In this document: positions 8,301 to 17,298 of the stretch, in pieces
Layout of the letters: every line of letters starts with the position of its first letter
Numbering within the stretch: the stretch's first letter is position 1
NCBI GenBank assembly: GCA_015272215.1
Contig: JACYMD010000112.1
Span: 1-64,000, forward strand
Reading direction: 5' to 3'
From: Rivularia sp. T60_A2020_040
Lineage (GTDB): Bacteria > Cyanobacteriota > Cyanobacteriia > Cyanobacteriales > Nostocaceae
DNA: 64,000 bases
Translations under genes and position numbers: made by a program
The notes under the pieces: model-generated
Seen by the model: only the letters and a program-made list of their open reading frames with translations
Told to the model about the DNA's origin: nothing
Databases searched by the model: none

Positions 8301-9503
8301 TTAGACATATTTATAATTAAATTCATACATCAAATCAACCCTACCTTTACGTAACATTGCGGGGTCTAATCTTTCTGTGGTATTGCAAGTCATTAACATC
8401 ACTAATTTCTGCTGGATTTGCAGCCCAGAATCATCAATTACGCTTTGATATAAGGTTCCATCCAATAAGCTCAAGATATGTTCTGTCTTATTACTGTATT
8501 GCGCTACTTCACTAGCGCGATTTTGTGCTAAATTATCAGCTTCGTTGATTATGATACAAATCCGTTCTAAATAACTTGGTGGAACAAAGTTAGAAATAGC
8601 ATCATGATCTAAAATAAAAATTACGTATCCCAAAGGTACAAGAATTTCTTTAGCAACTGCTTGTGTCCATACAGTTTTACCAGTACCAGGTTCACCATGT
8701 ACCAATACTGCTAGTTGACTTTGAGTTAAAACCGCTTGTTGTACATTATCTGTAAAATCCTGAATATCTTGAGAAAAACTATTAATGGAAAACTGAGTAC
8801 TAATTTTCCCTACACGACTTTGATATCCACTCAACATCACTGCTAAATCGTAAGTCGATTTATTAATTAATGGTGTTAAATTTTGTGCCATCAAAGTATA
8901 TTGTCTTCTTCCTCTTTCATAGGGGTCAATTTGCAGCCAAACATCGTATTTAGACCAGTAAGCATACACAGTATTGATGACTTCTAAACGTTCCCAACTT
9001 TTAAATTTTTCGATAGGTAAATAAAAGTCTCTTTCTAGATAATATTGAGTAATCAAGTCAGGAGTTTCTAATAATGTCAGAACTCGAAATACTGTAATTT
9101 ATTGGAGTCTATTTAATAAATAATCAATGGGAATGCTACTACGGCTGACAAATTGAACTATCGGTGTTTCCGTACTCAAAACATCTTTATAACGATGGTC
9201 TGGTATAAATGGATCGGGAGTAATATAGTTCCAATATTTCTCAAATTCGTAACGAGTATCTTCTGAAGCCAAATTGATTAAATTAGCCCACCAAGCATAA
9301 TGATTTCTTCCTATTGTCTGAGCAAGGCTGCTGGTTAAATTTAAAGTTTTTTGAGTTAATTCTTGAGAGTCATTAGATAATAGTTGCCATAAAAATTCCC
9401 AGTTAAATTCTCTATAAAAAGGTCTCCAACCGCAAGCAAGTAAGTTTTGGCGATTGTTATTAGTGCGAGAATTTTCTTGATGATCGAAATAATCAAATCC
9501 CAT
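8301..9503 (-). pseudogene. AAA ATPase gene interrupted by one in-frame TAA
   Basis: Two open frames, 9503-9099 and 9056-8301, are in the same frame and separated only by a TAA at 9099-9101; the 14 codons after it (ITVFRVLTLLETPD) are open and lead straight into the second part, whose apparent start is a poor TTG. Together they make a ~399-residue ATPase: an uncharacterised N-terminal region (GWRPFYREFNWEFLW), Walker A GEPGTGKT, a Walker B-like IIINEAD in which the usual Asp is Asn, sensor-1 MTCNTTERLDPAMLRKGR. The stop could be a mutation (one base from AAA or CAA), a sequencing error or a readthrough site. It lies between the RNA ligase and Nudix genes. Confidence 0.8.
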
Positions 9504-9746
9504 ATATTTCAGATTTAAAGTTTTTGTGAGTATTGTTATACTATTTGAGATTTTTGATTGAACATCTTAATTCAAATCAATTACAATTTGATACTTTGTA
9601 CTGAATGTAACACACCAGTAAAGGAGCGATAGCAATAATTTGAGAATGATTGATGATTTATTTGAAAACGCAAAGTAACGCAAAGTATATCGCAGAGTTT
9701 CGCCCAGAGGAAGAAAGAGGCAGAGAAAAAATTATCATCAATTGCT
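9504..9746. other. Spacer between RNA ligase and ATPase genes with a dispersed repeat
   Basis: 243 bases containing AACGCAAAGTAACGCAAAG and GCAGAGTTTCGCCCAGAGG, variants of the AACGCAGAGG-type repeat seen throughout cyanobacterial genomes. No gene supported. Confidence 0.5.
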
Positions 9747-10739
9747 TTAATGCAACTCGCTTCCATCTTTACGAAGTAGATATCTATCGCTAATTAATTT
9801 TAAAGCTACTCTACCGATTTCTGGATGAGTTCGCTCGTAAGCGGGTTGAATTACGATACCTTCCATTATTGAATCTGGAGAAAGTGCGCTATCTTGATTA
9901 TTAAATTGAGAGACTGTCTCCCAACTGTAAGCACCAGTGTAAAGTAGTGGTACTGTTGGTAAATTAAATTCTTTGCAGAAGGCGACGAAATCTTTGTAAT
10001 CAAGAAATTTTCCCTGACGACGTACAGCAAACAAAGCAATACCGATTTTGCCGTTTTTCAACCCGTATTTAATATCCTGTACACCATATATTTCTCCAAA
10101 AACTTGAGTATCTGGGGGAAGTTTTTGTAAGACTTCGTTTTCTTGATAAGCACGAATATAAACTAATTTTTTATTCGCTTCGCTATTCTTCCAGAAATAA
10201 TTATGACTACCAATATGAATTGTTGAATCAACATCTACTAGAACAGTAAAGTTAGTTCCATGTAATTTTTCGGTAACTACTATTTCTTCTCCTTCAGTAA
10301 AAATATTTTGATAACGTTTGAAGTTTTCGGGAGCGGGGAATTTGTAATGTTTGATGTGACTTTCCATATCCCCATTCATAGTTTGAGGAATTGGATATTC
10401 ATATTTAGTAATGCCAAAATATTCGGTATAATCATCCCCGACATCGACTGTAAATTTGTCGTTTACAGGAATTAATAAACCTTCGGAAAAAATTCCTCGT
10501 AATTTTGCAGCACGCAGTTTTTTGGAGTAGTAAGAACTGATGCCGAATTCTTCTACATATTTATCGGGAATCACGCTATCAATCGGGAAATAAAAAGCCA
10601 AATCTCCTGTTTTGAAATTTCCCTTGGCTGAAATTACTTGATATCCCATTCCAGTTATGGAAATAATATCTAATCTATCAGCATTAGGATGAGAATTTAC
10701 GCTATTAATTTCTACTACTTCAACTTTAAATATGCTCAT
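9747..10739 (-). CDS. RNA ligase, Rnl5/DRB0094 (DraRnl) type
   Basis: An ATP-dependent RNA end-joining enzyme of the covalent nucleotidyltransferase superfamily. All motifs are visible in 330 residues: motif I EKLHGTN with the lysine to be adenylylated at 158, motif III FGEIYG (214-219), motif IV MEGIVIQP (292-299) and motif V ALKLIS (312-317). The N-terminal ~110 residues (HPNADRLDI, KTGDLAFYFPIDSVIP) form the OB-like module typical of the Deinococcus DraRnl family, which seals 3'-OH/5'-phosphate nicks in duplexes having RNA at the 3' side. An AAGG ribosome site precedes the ATG. A conserved unknown gene lies 41 bp upstream. Confidence 0.88.
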   Translation of the reverse strand: MSIFKVEVVEINSVNSHPNADRLDIISITGMGYQVISAKGNFKTGDLAFYFPIDSVIPDKYVEEFGISSYYSKKLRAAKLRGIFSEGLLIPVNDKFTVDVGDDYTEYFGITKYEYPIPQTMNGDMESHIKHYKFPAPENFKRYQNIFTEGEEIVVTEKLHGTNFTVLVDVDSTIHIGSHNYFWKNSEANKKLVYIRAYQENEVLQKLPPDTQVFGEIYGVQDIKYGLKNGKIGIALFAVRRQGKFLDYKDFVAFCKEFNLPTVPLLYTGAYSWETVSQFNNQDSALSPDSIMEGIVIQPAYERTHPEIGRVALKLISDRYLLRKDGSELH

Positions 10740-10780
10740 ATTTTACCTTTTTAGAAAGTAATCAGACTAGAAATAACTTT

Positions 10781-11224
<444 letters not shown>

Positions 11225-11230
11225 TTAGTT

Positions 11231-11416
11231 TTAGAAACGACAGCAGCATTCTAAATAATAAATTTGTTGAATTCTATCAATATATTCTGGCGGTTTCCTT
11301 GTTTTATCTCTTTGAGATTTAAAATCTAATTCAGAATTTTCGCTATTTGATTCCTTCCAATATCGTGAACTGTCCCAAGACGGACGGTACACTGTAAATG
11401 AACGAATATACAACAT
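11231..11416 (-). CDS. Small hypothetical protein
   Basis: 61 residues: MLYIRSFTVYRPSWDSSRYW at the N-terminus, a charged middle and a C-terminus IQQIYYLECCCRF with three adjacent cysteines. It ends 9 bp before the next minus-strand gene, the main reason to consider it real. No recognised domain and no clear ribosome site. Its PSWDSSRYW sequence loosely resembles PSRTSGRYW in the small frame at 12702-12956. Confidence 0.4.
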   Translation of the reverse strand: MLYIRSFTVYRPSWDSSRYWKESNSENSELDFKSQRDKTRKPPEYIDRIQQIYYLECCCRF

Positions 11417-11697
11417 ATTTTTCTTTGCAATATCTTTTTTAATTGCCCTGCAATATTTTTGTGCTACATATATACTACAAAACTTGCAACAAATTTCCTA
11501 AAAAAATGGTGAGTAAATTTTGGATTTTTCGTTTATTCAATAAATCAATTTGGGGACTTTAGATCAGTTGAAATTTTAAATTAAATTTGGAGTCTTTAAT
11601 CCAAAATCAAAAATCCCCAATAACTAAGACAAACCAAGCAAGATGTAAATAGACTTTTTCTTGATTGGATGCCTAATTATTGTTAATATTCAAACGT
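11417..11697. other. AT-rich intergenic region
   Basis: 281 bases rich in A and T. TTTGGGGACTTTAGATCAG and TTTGGAGTCTTTAATCCAAAATC resemble the host ATTTTAGATTTTGGA-type repeat. No gene or clear terminator. Confidence 0.4.
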
Positions 11698-12090
11698 TTA
11701 GTCTATGACAACAGAGGCACTTTTATCAGCTTCTAACCACAGGTTGTGTAAAAATAACTCAGTGCTATGGTTCATAGTTGTCACAAATCCACCATTCATA
11801 CTCTGAGCATTAACTGATAGCCAATAACCCCGTAGAGTAACTTCTACATAATCTGCATCACAAGCGTAAATATCGATGATTTCCCCGTTGTTATTTTGCT
11901 TTATTTGACTACGTAATTTTTCTAGTTCTGGTAAATTAGCAGGAAGCAAAAAGCAAGCAGTACTGGGTTCAACACATAAACTTTGACCGACTCGCAAACT
12001 TAATATGCAAAAGGCTTGTATCCATTCTTCTATGGGCTGAGTTAAAAGCTCTAGGTAAAAACTGTTTTCTGTATAAGTTAGTTTTAGCAT
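11698..12090 (-). CDS. Conserved hypothetical protein following the HNH gene
   Basis: 130 residues, soluble, of no recognised family. Visible sequences are YLELLTQPIEEWIQAFCILSL, a block VGQSLCVEPSTACFLLP, and VEVTLRGYWLS. The start is supported by AGGAG in the leader. It begins 31 bp after the HNH nuclease stop on the same strand, so the two are probably cotranscribed. Confidence 0.55.
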   Translation of the reverse strand: MLKLTYTENSFYLELLTQPIEEWIQAFCILSLRVGQSLCVEPSTACFLLPANLPELEKLRSQIKQNNNGEIIDIYACDADYVEVTLRGYWLSVNAQSMNGGFVTTMNHSTELFLHNLWLEADKSASVVID

Positions 12091-12121
12091 TCCTCATGCT
12101 CTCCTGTTATTCCAGGTTTGC

Positions 12122-12616
12122 TTACACAACACCTTTCCAAAACTGTTCTGCAAAAGAAATAGTTGGATGGACGGGTGCTTTTGGTTTTGTCCGTAGTTGC
12201 ATCCCAGATTCTTTGGGGGTGTAATTACTTTTGCGAGAGTTACATTTAGAACAAGCAGTTACAACATTCTCCCAAGTATGACGACCACCACGAGACCGGG
12301 GAATCACATGATCGAGTGTTAAATCTTTATTGGTACCGCAGTATTGGCACCGATAATGGTCTCTTCGTAAAACTTCACGACGATTTACAGGTGGGACTTT
12401 CCACGTCCGCTCACGAGAAACAATTTTTAACCGAATATGCTGCGGTACGTAAACTACCAAGCTGGGGGAGCTAATATACCATCCATTTTCCGTGGTAATC
12501 TCTAATGGTTCCGCTTTATTAGTTACTAAAAGCACTACAGCTCGCTTAATGTTTACTCGACACAGCGGCAGATAATTTTGGGAAAACACTACCACGGATT
12601 TTTCTAATACTTGCAT
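12122..12616 (-). CDS. HNH endonuclease
   Basis: The C-terminal half is a zinc-supported HNH domain: CQYC (Cys99/Cys102 counted from the upstream Met), DHVIPRSRGG with the catalytic-region His112, ENVVTACSKCNSRK with Asn126 and Cys131/Cys134. The N-terminal part FSQNYLPLCRVNIKRAVVLLV is the region common to the widely conserved cyanobacterial HNH proteins. The Met at 12616 (MQVLEKSVVVF) is preferred over the in-frame ATG at 12643, which falls at the edge of a terminator hairpin. Function in the cell is not known; DNA nicking or repair is a reasonable inference. Confidence 0.85.
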   Translation of the reverse strand: MQVLEKSVVVFSQNYLPLCRVNIKRAVVLLVTNKAEPLEITTENGWYISSPSLVVYVPQHIRLKIVSRERTWKVPPVNRREVLRRDHYRCQYCGTNKDLTLDHVIPRSRGGRHTWENVVTACSKCNSRKSNYTPKESGMQLRTKPKAPVHPTISFAEQFWKGVV

Positions 12617-12642
12617 CACGCCCTTCACAGCTTGGCTCCTCA

Positions 12643-12679
12643 TAAAAAAACCCCGCTTCCTTGGAAAAAGAAGCGGGGG
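12643..12679 (-). terminator. Rho-independent terminator or leader attenuator before the HNH gene
   Basis: Stem CCCCGCTTC (12651-12659) pairs perfectly with GAAGCGGGG (12670-12678). On the minus strand the stem is followed by a run of seven T (A-run at 12644-12650), the classical intrinsic terminator. It lies about 27 bp before the HNH start codon, so it may end an upstream transcript or attenuate HNH expression. Confidence 0.8.
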
Positions 12680-12701
12680 TTAAATGTTGACTTTGAAGTC
12701 T

Positions 12702-12956
12702 TTATTTAAACTTTGGTACGGTATTTATATACCAATACCTCCCGCTTGTTCTACTTGGTTCTAGTTGTTTGAGTAAATAAGTAATTTTGCTATATTCACA
12801 ATCTGGATTATTTTGTGTAAACTGCCCGTGATTTTGATTACATTCGCCCATAAATAAATACTCCACTCCCATTGCTGCTGATTCCCAACTGGCTCGGCAG
12901 TTGGAGATAGATGAGGAAGTAGAGTAGGTCGCGATCAATATCACAGAAAATTTCAC
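12702..12956 (-). CDS. Small open frame, possible gene remnant
   Basis: 84 codons. The N-terminus (MKFSVILIATYSTSSSIS) is mildly hydrophobic; the rest contains CRASWESAAMGVEYLFMGEC and a C-terminus TSGRYWYINTVPKF. It would be the transcript ended by the terminator at 12643-12679. No family recognised; it may be a remnant of a longer protein. Confidence 0.3.
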   Translation of the reverse strand: MKFSVILIATYSTSSSISNCRASWESAAMGVEYLFMGECNQNHGQFTQNNPDCEYSKITYLLKQLEPSRTSGRYWYINTVPKFK

Positions 12957-13026
12957 CTGTTGAACATTTCTTTAAACATACTACACTTGTATTACTATCC
13001 TGTCTATAGTTTTAAGGAGAAAAATC

Positions 13027-13362
13027 ATGCATACAATTGCTCGCACCCCTACCACCGAAATGGAAGTAACCAGCATCCGCTTGGAAAAGGAATTAAAAGA
13101 TAAACTTAAGGAATTATCTGGAAATCAGGGATATCAAGCATTGATTCGAGATATTCTGTGGAATTATGTTCAGCAAAAATCTGGTGAGTGGAAGCCGAGA
13201 TTCTCGCGTGCTGATATTCGAGCAAGTATAGATGCTACGTCCCAGCAACAAGAGCGCTGTGTGCTTACAGGGCAATTAATCCAAGCTCAACAACCCATGC
13301 TGCTAGGACTGACAAAAACCGGAGATATGGTTCCCTTGAGTCTAGAGAGTTTAGCTGGCTAA
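13027..13362 (+). CDS. Ribbon-helix-helix-like conserved cyanobacterial protein
   Basis: 111 residues. Positions 14-49 (VTSIRLEKELKDKLKELSG then YQALIRDILWNYV) have the strand-helix-helix pattern of RHH/CopG DNA-binding proteins, followed by a C-terminal part QERCVLTGQLIQAQQPMLLG. An excellent ribosome site AAGGAG lies 7 bp before the ATG, and a strong terminator follows 20 bp after the stop, so it is a single-gene unit. A regulatory role is inferred from the fold only. Confidence 0.65.
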   Translation: MHTIARTPTTEMEVTSIRLEKELKDKLKELSGNQGYQALIRDILWNYVQQKSGEWKPRFSRADIRASIDATSQQQERCVLTGQLIQAQQPMLLGLTKTGDMVPLSLESLAG

Positions 13363-13382
13363 CTTTTTTCTTCAACGAACTA

Positions 13383-13425
13383 AGCCCAATGATTCCATTT
13401 CAAGTAATCATTGGGCTAACTTATT
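13383..13425 (+). terminator. Rho-independent terminator
   Basis: AGCCCAATGATT (13383-13394) and AATCATTGGGCT (13406-13417) form a perfect 12-bp stem with an 11-base loop, followed by AACTTATTTTT. It ends the RHH-like gene. Confidence 0.85.
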
Positions 13426-14172
13426 TTTATTTAAATTTTGTTTTATATTTTTAATGACACTTATAATTAAATCACAATTGCTGAATTATATAATATCAAC
13501 TTATCAAAAATGGTAAATATAGTTTAAAAAGCCTTTTTGTAGAGTTTTGATGATTTATAGGGGGTGTGACAATACTTGACATATGCAAACCTTGATACTA
13601 ATAAGTAAGTGACCGTCAAGAATAGGAGTTAAAAATAAACCCTTAATCAGCGTTGCAAAAAAAATAAATCATCCTAACGCATTGGGACTATTTTTCTTGG
13701 CTTGTCCTTGAATAACAATTATTTTGACGATAATCGATAAAAAATATCCTTATAAAAGCTCTTGTAGCAAAAATAAATAGTACGATGATTATTTTCACCC
13801 TCAGTGGGAATGCGGATGATATTTACAGAGATTTTGATTTTACTCTAGAGAAAATACGGTTTGTCTGGAGTTCTAGAGAGGATATTCTAGGTGTGAGAAA
13901 AACAAAAAAAATTAAGTGCATCCACTAAAGCTAACCTTAAGTACCAAGAAGCATTTTAGTATACATAATTAAATTTTTTATTCGCACAAAGATTTTTTAT
14001 ATACCAATGATAAAGGTCATTTTAGATAGAAAGGGGCTATAACAGGTGAAAGAATTTATTTGTAGAACTGAAATTGGTTCATCAGGGTGCAGCTACAAAA
14101 AAACAAGGTAAATCAAATACCAGGAGGTTGGGTAAAACGACAATGGAGTCCTTATCCAAGAGTGTGCCATAA
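13426..14172. other. Long AT-rich region upstream of the kinase-like gene
   Basis: About 750 bases with no confident gene. A possible sigma70-type promoter is TTGACA at 13576-13581 with TAATAA at 13599-13604 (17-bp spacing). A 47-codon open frame (13785-13928, MIIFTLSGNADDIYRDF...) has no ribosome site and no recognisable product. The rest is plain AT-rich sequence. Confidence 0.4.
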
Positions 14173-16200
14173 ATGAAAAAGCATATAATAGCGTCACCGC
14201 CGCAGCGCTCGGATGAACAACAAGACTTGGAACAACACTACTTTAAGCTGATGCAGCATCCTGTTACGCCTGCCCATCGGTTGGTATCCGAAATCAATCA
14301 GATTATTGCTAGCAGCACACCTACCGATGAGATGCTGCAAGAAATTGCTCGACTAGTAGTCCATGCTTTCAAGGTAGATTATTGTTGTTTGGTAACACAC
14401 CCCCAACAAGGAGAAGAACCAACTACTGCCAGTTGGAGTACTCAAGATACTTATTTAGGTTTACCCAACTCCAATGAAGCATTTTCAATCGAACAATTGG
14501 AATTACCAGTAGTACAGTGTGCGGCTGAACCGTTTACGATTGAGGATATTTCTACGATTCAGGAAAGTTTGGTAGTTGGATGTCAAAACTTTCCTTTACC
14601 AATAAAAGCTGTACTGGCAATTCCGACTCGGTTTGGTGGTGAGAATAATGGTGTCATTAATCTCATTAAATCCGAACCCTATGAATGGAGTAATGGGGAA
14701 AAAGAATTGCTCAAAGCAGTAGAATCTTGCTGCGCGATTGCTTTTGCTCAGATAGCACAAGCACGAGTAATTTCTTCACAAAAGCAGCAGGTACGAAAAA
14801 GCGAACAGCACCAAAGTTTGATTCAGCAATTAACCATACTCAACCGCAGCAATTTGGAATTTAGTCAAATGCTACAGTTGGTGGTTTCCTCTACTGCTGA
14901 AGCTTTAGGAGCCGATCGTGGTTTATTAATATTATTAAAATATTCAGATCCTTTATTTAGAATTCGCAATAAGACGCAAATTCCCAAAGCGAAAGCTACC
15001 GTTGTTAGTGAATGGTGTAGGGAAACGGATTCTTCCCTTTGCTCCCAGTTGAAATCTATAGAAGAATCTTTTTGGCTTGCGGACTGCGGTATATCTCAAC
15101 GTGCTTTCAAAGCATCTAAACCTGTTACCATAAATGATAATTCAGATCGGCGTAAAGATACTTCTACCATTGCTCCGATATTTGTTTTAGACAAGCTACC
15201 AGCGATTATGCTAATGCCTTTAGAAAGCCAAGGCAAAGTGTTAGGATTTTTGGTATTACAGCAAAGGCAACGTCGCAATTGGCAAGAGGCTGAATTAAAT
15301 ATTGTGGAAATGGTTTGCGTTCAAATCAGTAACGCGATTATTCAGACGCAAACCCTCAAACAAGTACAAACTCTAGTAGACGAACGTACTGCTCAACTAC
15401 AACGCAGTTTGGAAGTTCAAGCTAAGTTATACGAGAGAACGCGGCAATACGTCCAGCAGTTGCGGGAACTTAATGAACTCAAAGATGAATTTTTGAGCAA
15501 CATGAGCGACCGTTTGCGCTATCCTTTAACCAATATGCGTATGGCGTTGCGTAATTTACGTCATCCCGACATTCAACCAGACCGTCAAGCGAGATATTTA
15601 GATATTCTAGAGCAGGAATGTACTAAGGAAATTAATTTGATTAATGACTTGCTTACACTCCAGAAGCTAGAAAGCCATCAGGAACGTCCACAGTTTGAAA
15701 CAGTTGATCTAAATACAAAAATTCAAGGTATAGCAGCATCTTTTGAGCAGAAATTAGCCGAAAAAGGTTTGAGTATTTCTGTTGATTTACCCCCCGAAGA
15801 ACTCAAGCTGCAAACTGAAGTCGAAAGTTTTGACCGTATTCTCCAAGAATTGCTGACAAACACTTATAAGTATTCTGAACACGATAGCTCTGTAGAACTA
15901 CAAGTTACCCAAATTTGCGAAACACAAGTCAGTCAAATCCAAATTCAAGTAATCAACGTTGGACGTGGTATATCTGAGGAGGAAGCCACTTTCATATTTG
16001 ATAAATTCCGTCGAGGTAAAGGTCGATGGACTCCTGGTACCGGATTGGGATTAGCTTTGGTTAAGTCTTTGATACAGCATCTCAATGGCACAATAACCGT
16101 AGAAAGTACTTCTATAGAGAATTCCGAGTTAAGCAAAATTTGCTTTACTTTAACTTTACCTCAGTTTTCTGATGATGTCGAAGTAAATGAACTTTCATGA
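14173..16200 (+). CDS. GAF-domain histidine-kinase-like protein lacking the phospho-acceptor histidine
   Basis: 675 residues: an N-terminal GAF-like domain (about 35-195), a second GAF domain (about 225-395), a coiled linker (LVDERTAQLQRSLEVQ), a HisKA-like helix and an HATPase domain. The H-box, normally FLSxMSHELRTPL, reads FLSNMSDRLRYPL, so the phospho-acceptor is Asp446 (GAC at 15508-15510). The ATPase N-box keeps Asn563 (ELLTNTYKYSE), the G1 box is NVGRG rather than DxGxG, and the G2 box GTGLGL (622-627) is intact. It may be a pseudokinase that binds ATP and regulates a partner. Its stop overlaps the next start (ATGA). Confidence 0.85.
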   Translation: MKKHIIASPPQRSDEQQDLEQHYFKLMQHPVTPAHRLVSEINQIIASSTPTDEMLQEIARLVVHAFKVDYCCLVTHPQQGEEPTTASWSTQDTYLGLPNSNEAFSIEQLELPVVQCAAEPFTIEDISTIQESLVVGCQNFPLPIKAVLAIPTRFGGENNGVINLIKSEPYEWSNGEKELLKAVESCCAIAFAQIAQARVISSQKQQVRKSEQHQSLIQQLTILNRSNLEFSQMLQLVVSSTAEALGADRGLLILLKYSDPLFRIRNKTQIPKAKATVVSEWCRETDSSLCSQLKSIEESFWLADCGISQRAFKASKPVTINDNSDRRKDTSTIAPIFVLDKLPAIMLMPLESQGKVLGFLVLQQRQRRNWQEAELNIVEMVCVQISNAIIQTQTLKQVQTLVDERTAQLQRSLEVQAKLYERTRQYVQQLRELNELKDEFLSNMSDRLRYPLTNMRMALRNLRHPDIQPDRQARYLDILEQECTKEINLINDLLTLQKLESHQERPQFETVDLNTKIQGIAASFEQKLAEKGLSISVDLPPEELKLQTEVESFDRILQELLTNTYKYSEHDSSVELQVTQICETQVSQIQIQVINVGRGISEEEATFIFDKFRRGKGRWTPGTGLGLALVKSLIQHLNGTITVESTSIENSELSKICFTLTLPQFSDDVEVNELS

Positions 16201-16760
16201 TTAAAGAACAAAACACCCCACAATCCGATTCAAATTTCCCAGGGAATAACAGTAAAAATCTCGATTTACAATCTGTTACCGTTGAAGTTGAAAAAGTTGC
16301 AGAACGTCAGCGACAAATTACCGCTAAAATTCAAATTCCTCATTCTGTAGAAACGGTTTGGCAAGTATTGACTGATTATCAATCTTTAGCTGAATTTGTT
16401 CCTAGCCTTGCTTGTTCTCGCAAATTAGAACATCCTGAAGGGGGAATTCGTCTAGAACAAATTGGTTCCCAACGCTTGCTAAAGCTTAATTTTTCTGCAA
16501 GAGTTGTTCTAGACTTGGAAGAATCTTTTCCAGAACTAATTAGTTTCCGAATGGTAGAGGGAGATTTTAAAGATTTTAGCGGTAGCTGGCGTTTAAATAG
16601 CTGTGTTTTAGATAGTCAGACTGGTACCTTACTTTGTTATACAGTCAAGGTATGGCCTAAATTAACTATGCCGATCCGAATTATTGAACCTCGTCTTTCT
16701 CAAGATATGCAATCCAATCTTTTAGCTATTCGTCAACGTGTAGAAGAGTTAGCCAGTTAA
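16197..16760 (+). CDS. SRPBCC (START/polyketide cyclase-like) family protein
   Basis: 187 residues with the cyclase/dehydrase signature: ITAKIQIPHSVETVWQVLTD followed by YQSLAEFVPSLACSRKL, then a beta-rich domain and a long C-terminal helix (SNLLAIRQRVEELAS). Such proteins form a hydrophobic cavity for lipids or cofactors. The start ATG overlaps the kinase-like gene's stop by 4 bp (ATGA), so the two are translationally coupled and likely act together. The N-terminal ~35 residues are polar and probably disordered. Ligand unknown. Confidence 0.8.
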   Translation: MIKEQNTPQSDSNFPGNNSKNLDLQSVTVEVEKVAERQRQITAKIQIPHSVETVWQVLTDYQSLAEFVPSLACSRKLEHPEGGIRLEQIGSQRLLKLNFSARVVLDLEESFPELISFRMVEGDFKDFSGSWRLNSCVLDSQTGTLLCYTVKVWPKLTMPIRIIEPRLSQDMQSNLLAIRQRVEELAS

Positions 16761-16840
16761 TCAAAAAGGTAGAGATTCAAGTGAACTCTACCTTTCAAAA
16801 TTATCTCAGAATAAGTTAATTATTTGAATTAACTTATAAA
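16761..16840. other. Spacer between the SRPBCC gene and tRNA-Glu
   Basis: 80 bases containing the inverted pair GGTAGAGATTCAAGTGAACTCTACC (GGTAGAG/CTCTACC, about 16769-16793) just after the SRPBCC stop, followed by TTTCAAAATT. This is a plausible terminator of the kinase/SRPBCC transcript. Confidence 0.5.
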
Positions 16841-16913
16841 TACCCCCAAGGGAATTCGAATCCCTGTCGCCTCCGTGAAAGGGAGGTGTCCTAGGCCTCT
16901 AGACGATGGGGGC
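16841..16913 (-). tRNA. tRNA-Glu (anticodon TTC)
   Basis: On the minus strand GCCCCCA pairs with TGGGGGT, and the anticodon stem CCTCC/GGAGG encloses CTTTCAC, anticodon TTC. T-loop GGATTCGAATCCC is canonical. Length 73 with discriminator A. In cyanobacteria this tRNA also feeds tetrapyrrole synthesis through glutamyl-tRNA reductase. Confidence 0.97.
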
Positions 16914-17298
16914 TTGTGTTTTGAACTTTTATTAATTTAACCACTTCCTGAGAAAATGTCAATAGCTTTGGGCAAAAAAATCTTGATGATTACTTGATGA
17001 TGACTTAATTAGTCCCCATATTGGGAACAGCAGGTTAAAGTGGTTAAAAGCAAATAGTTTGGAGCTATTGTTTTGTGATTTATTTTCGCAATCCAAATAT
17101 ACTTCCAAAATGCTGTTTACTTCCGAATCGGTTTGGGGGAGATTGTACAAAAACTAGCAAAATGGTGTAAAATAACCAATCTTAGGAAAAACTTAACAGT
17201 TCGACAACAAATGAGGTGTACGAACCTTTGATTTATAGAGTTTAATATTTACTATTCTTAACAAAAGATTTTGAAAAACACGGCTCAAAATCTCCAAC
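16914..17298. other. Intergenic region upstream of the antiporter gene
   Basis: About 385 bases. A 63-codon minus-strand frame (17150-16959) has no family features or ribosome site and is not called. The promoters of tRNA-Glu and of the antiporter gene should lie here, but none is clear. Confidence 0.4.

Noticed and set aside
13785-13928. 47-codon open frame upstream of the kinase-like gene
   Set aside because: No ribosome site, no recognised product, AT-rich background; chance frame most likely.
16959-17150. 63-codon minus-strand frame
   Set aside because: No family features or ribosome site.
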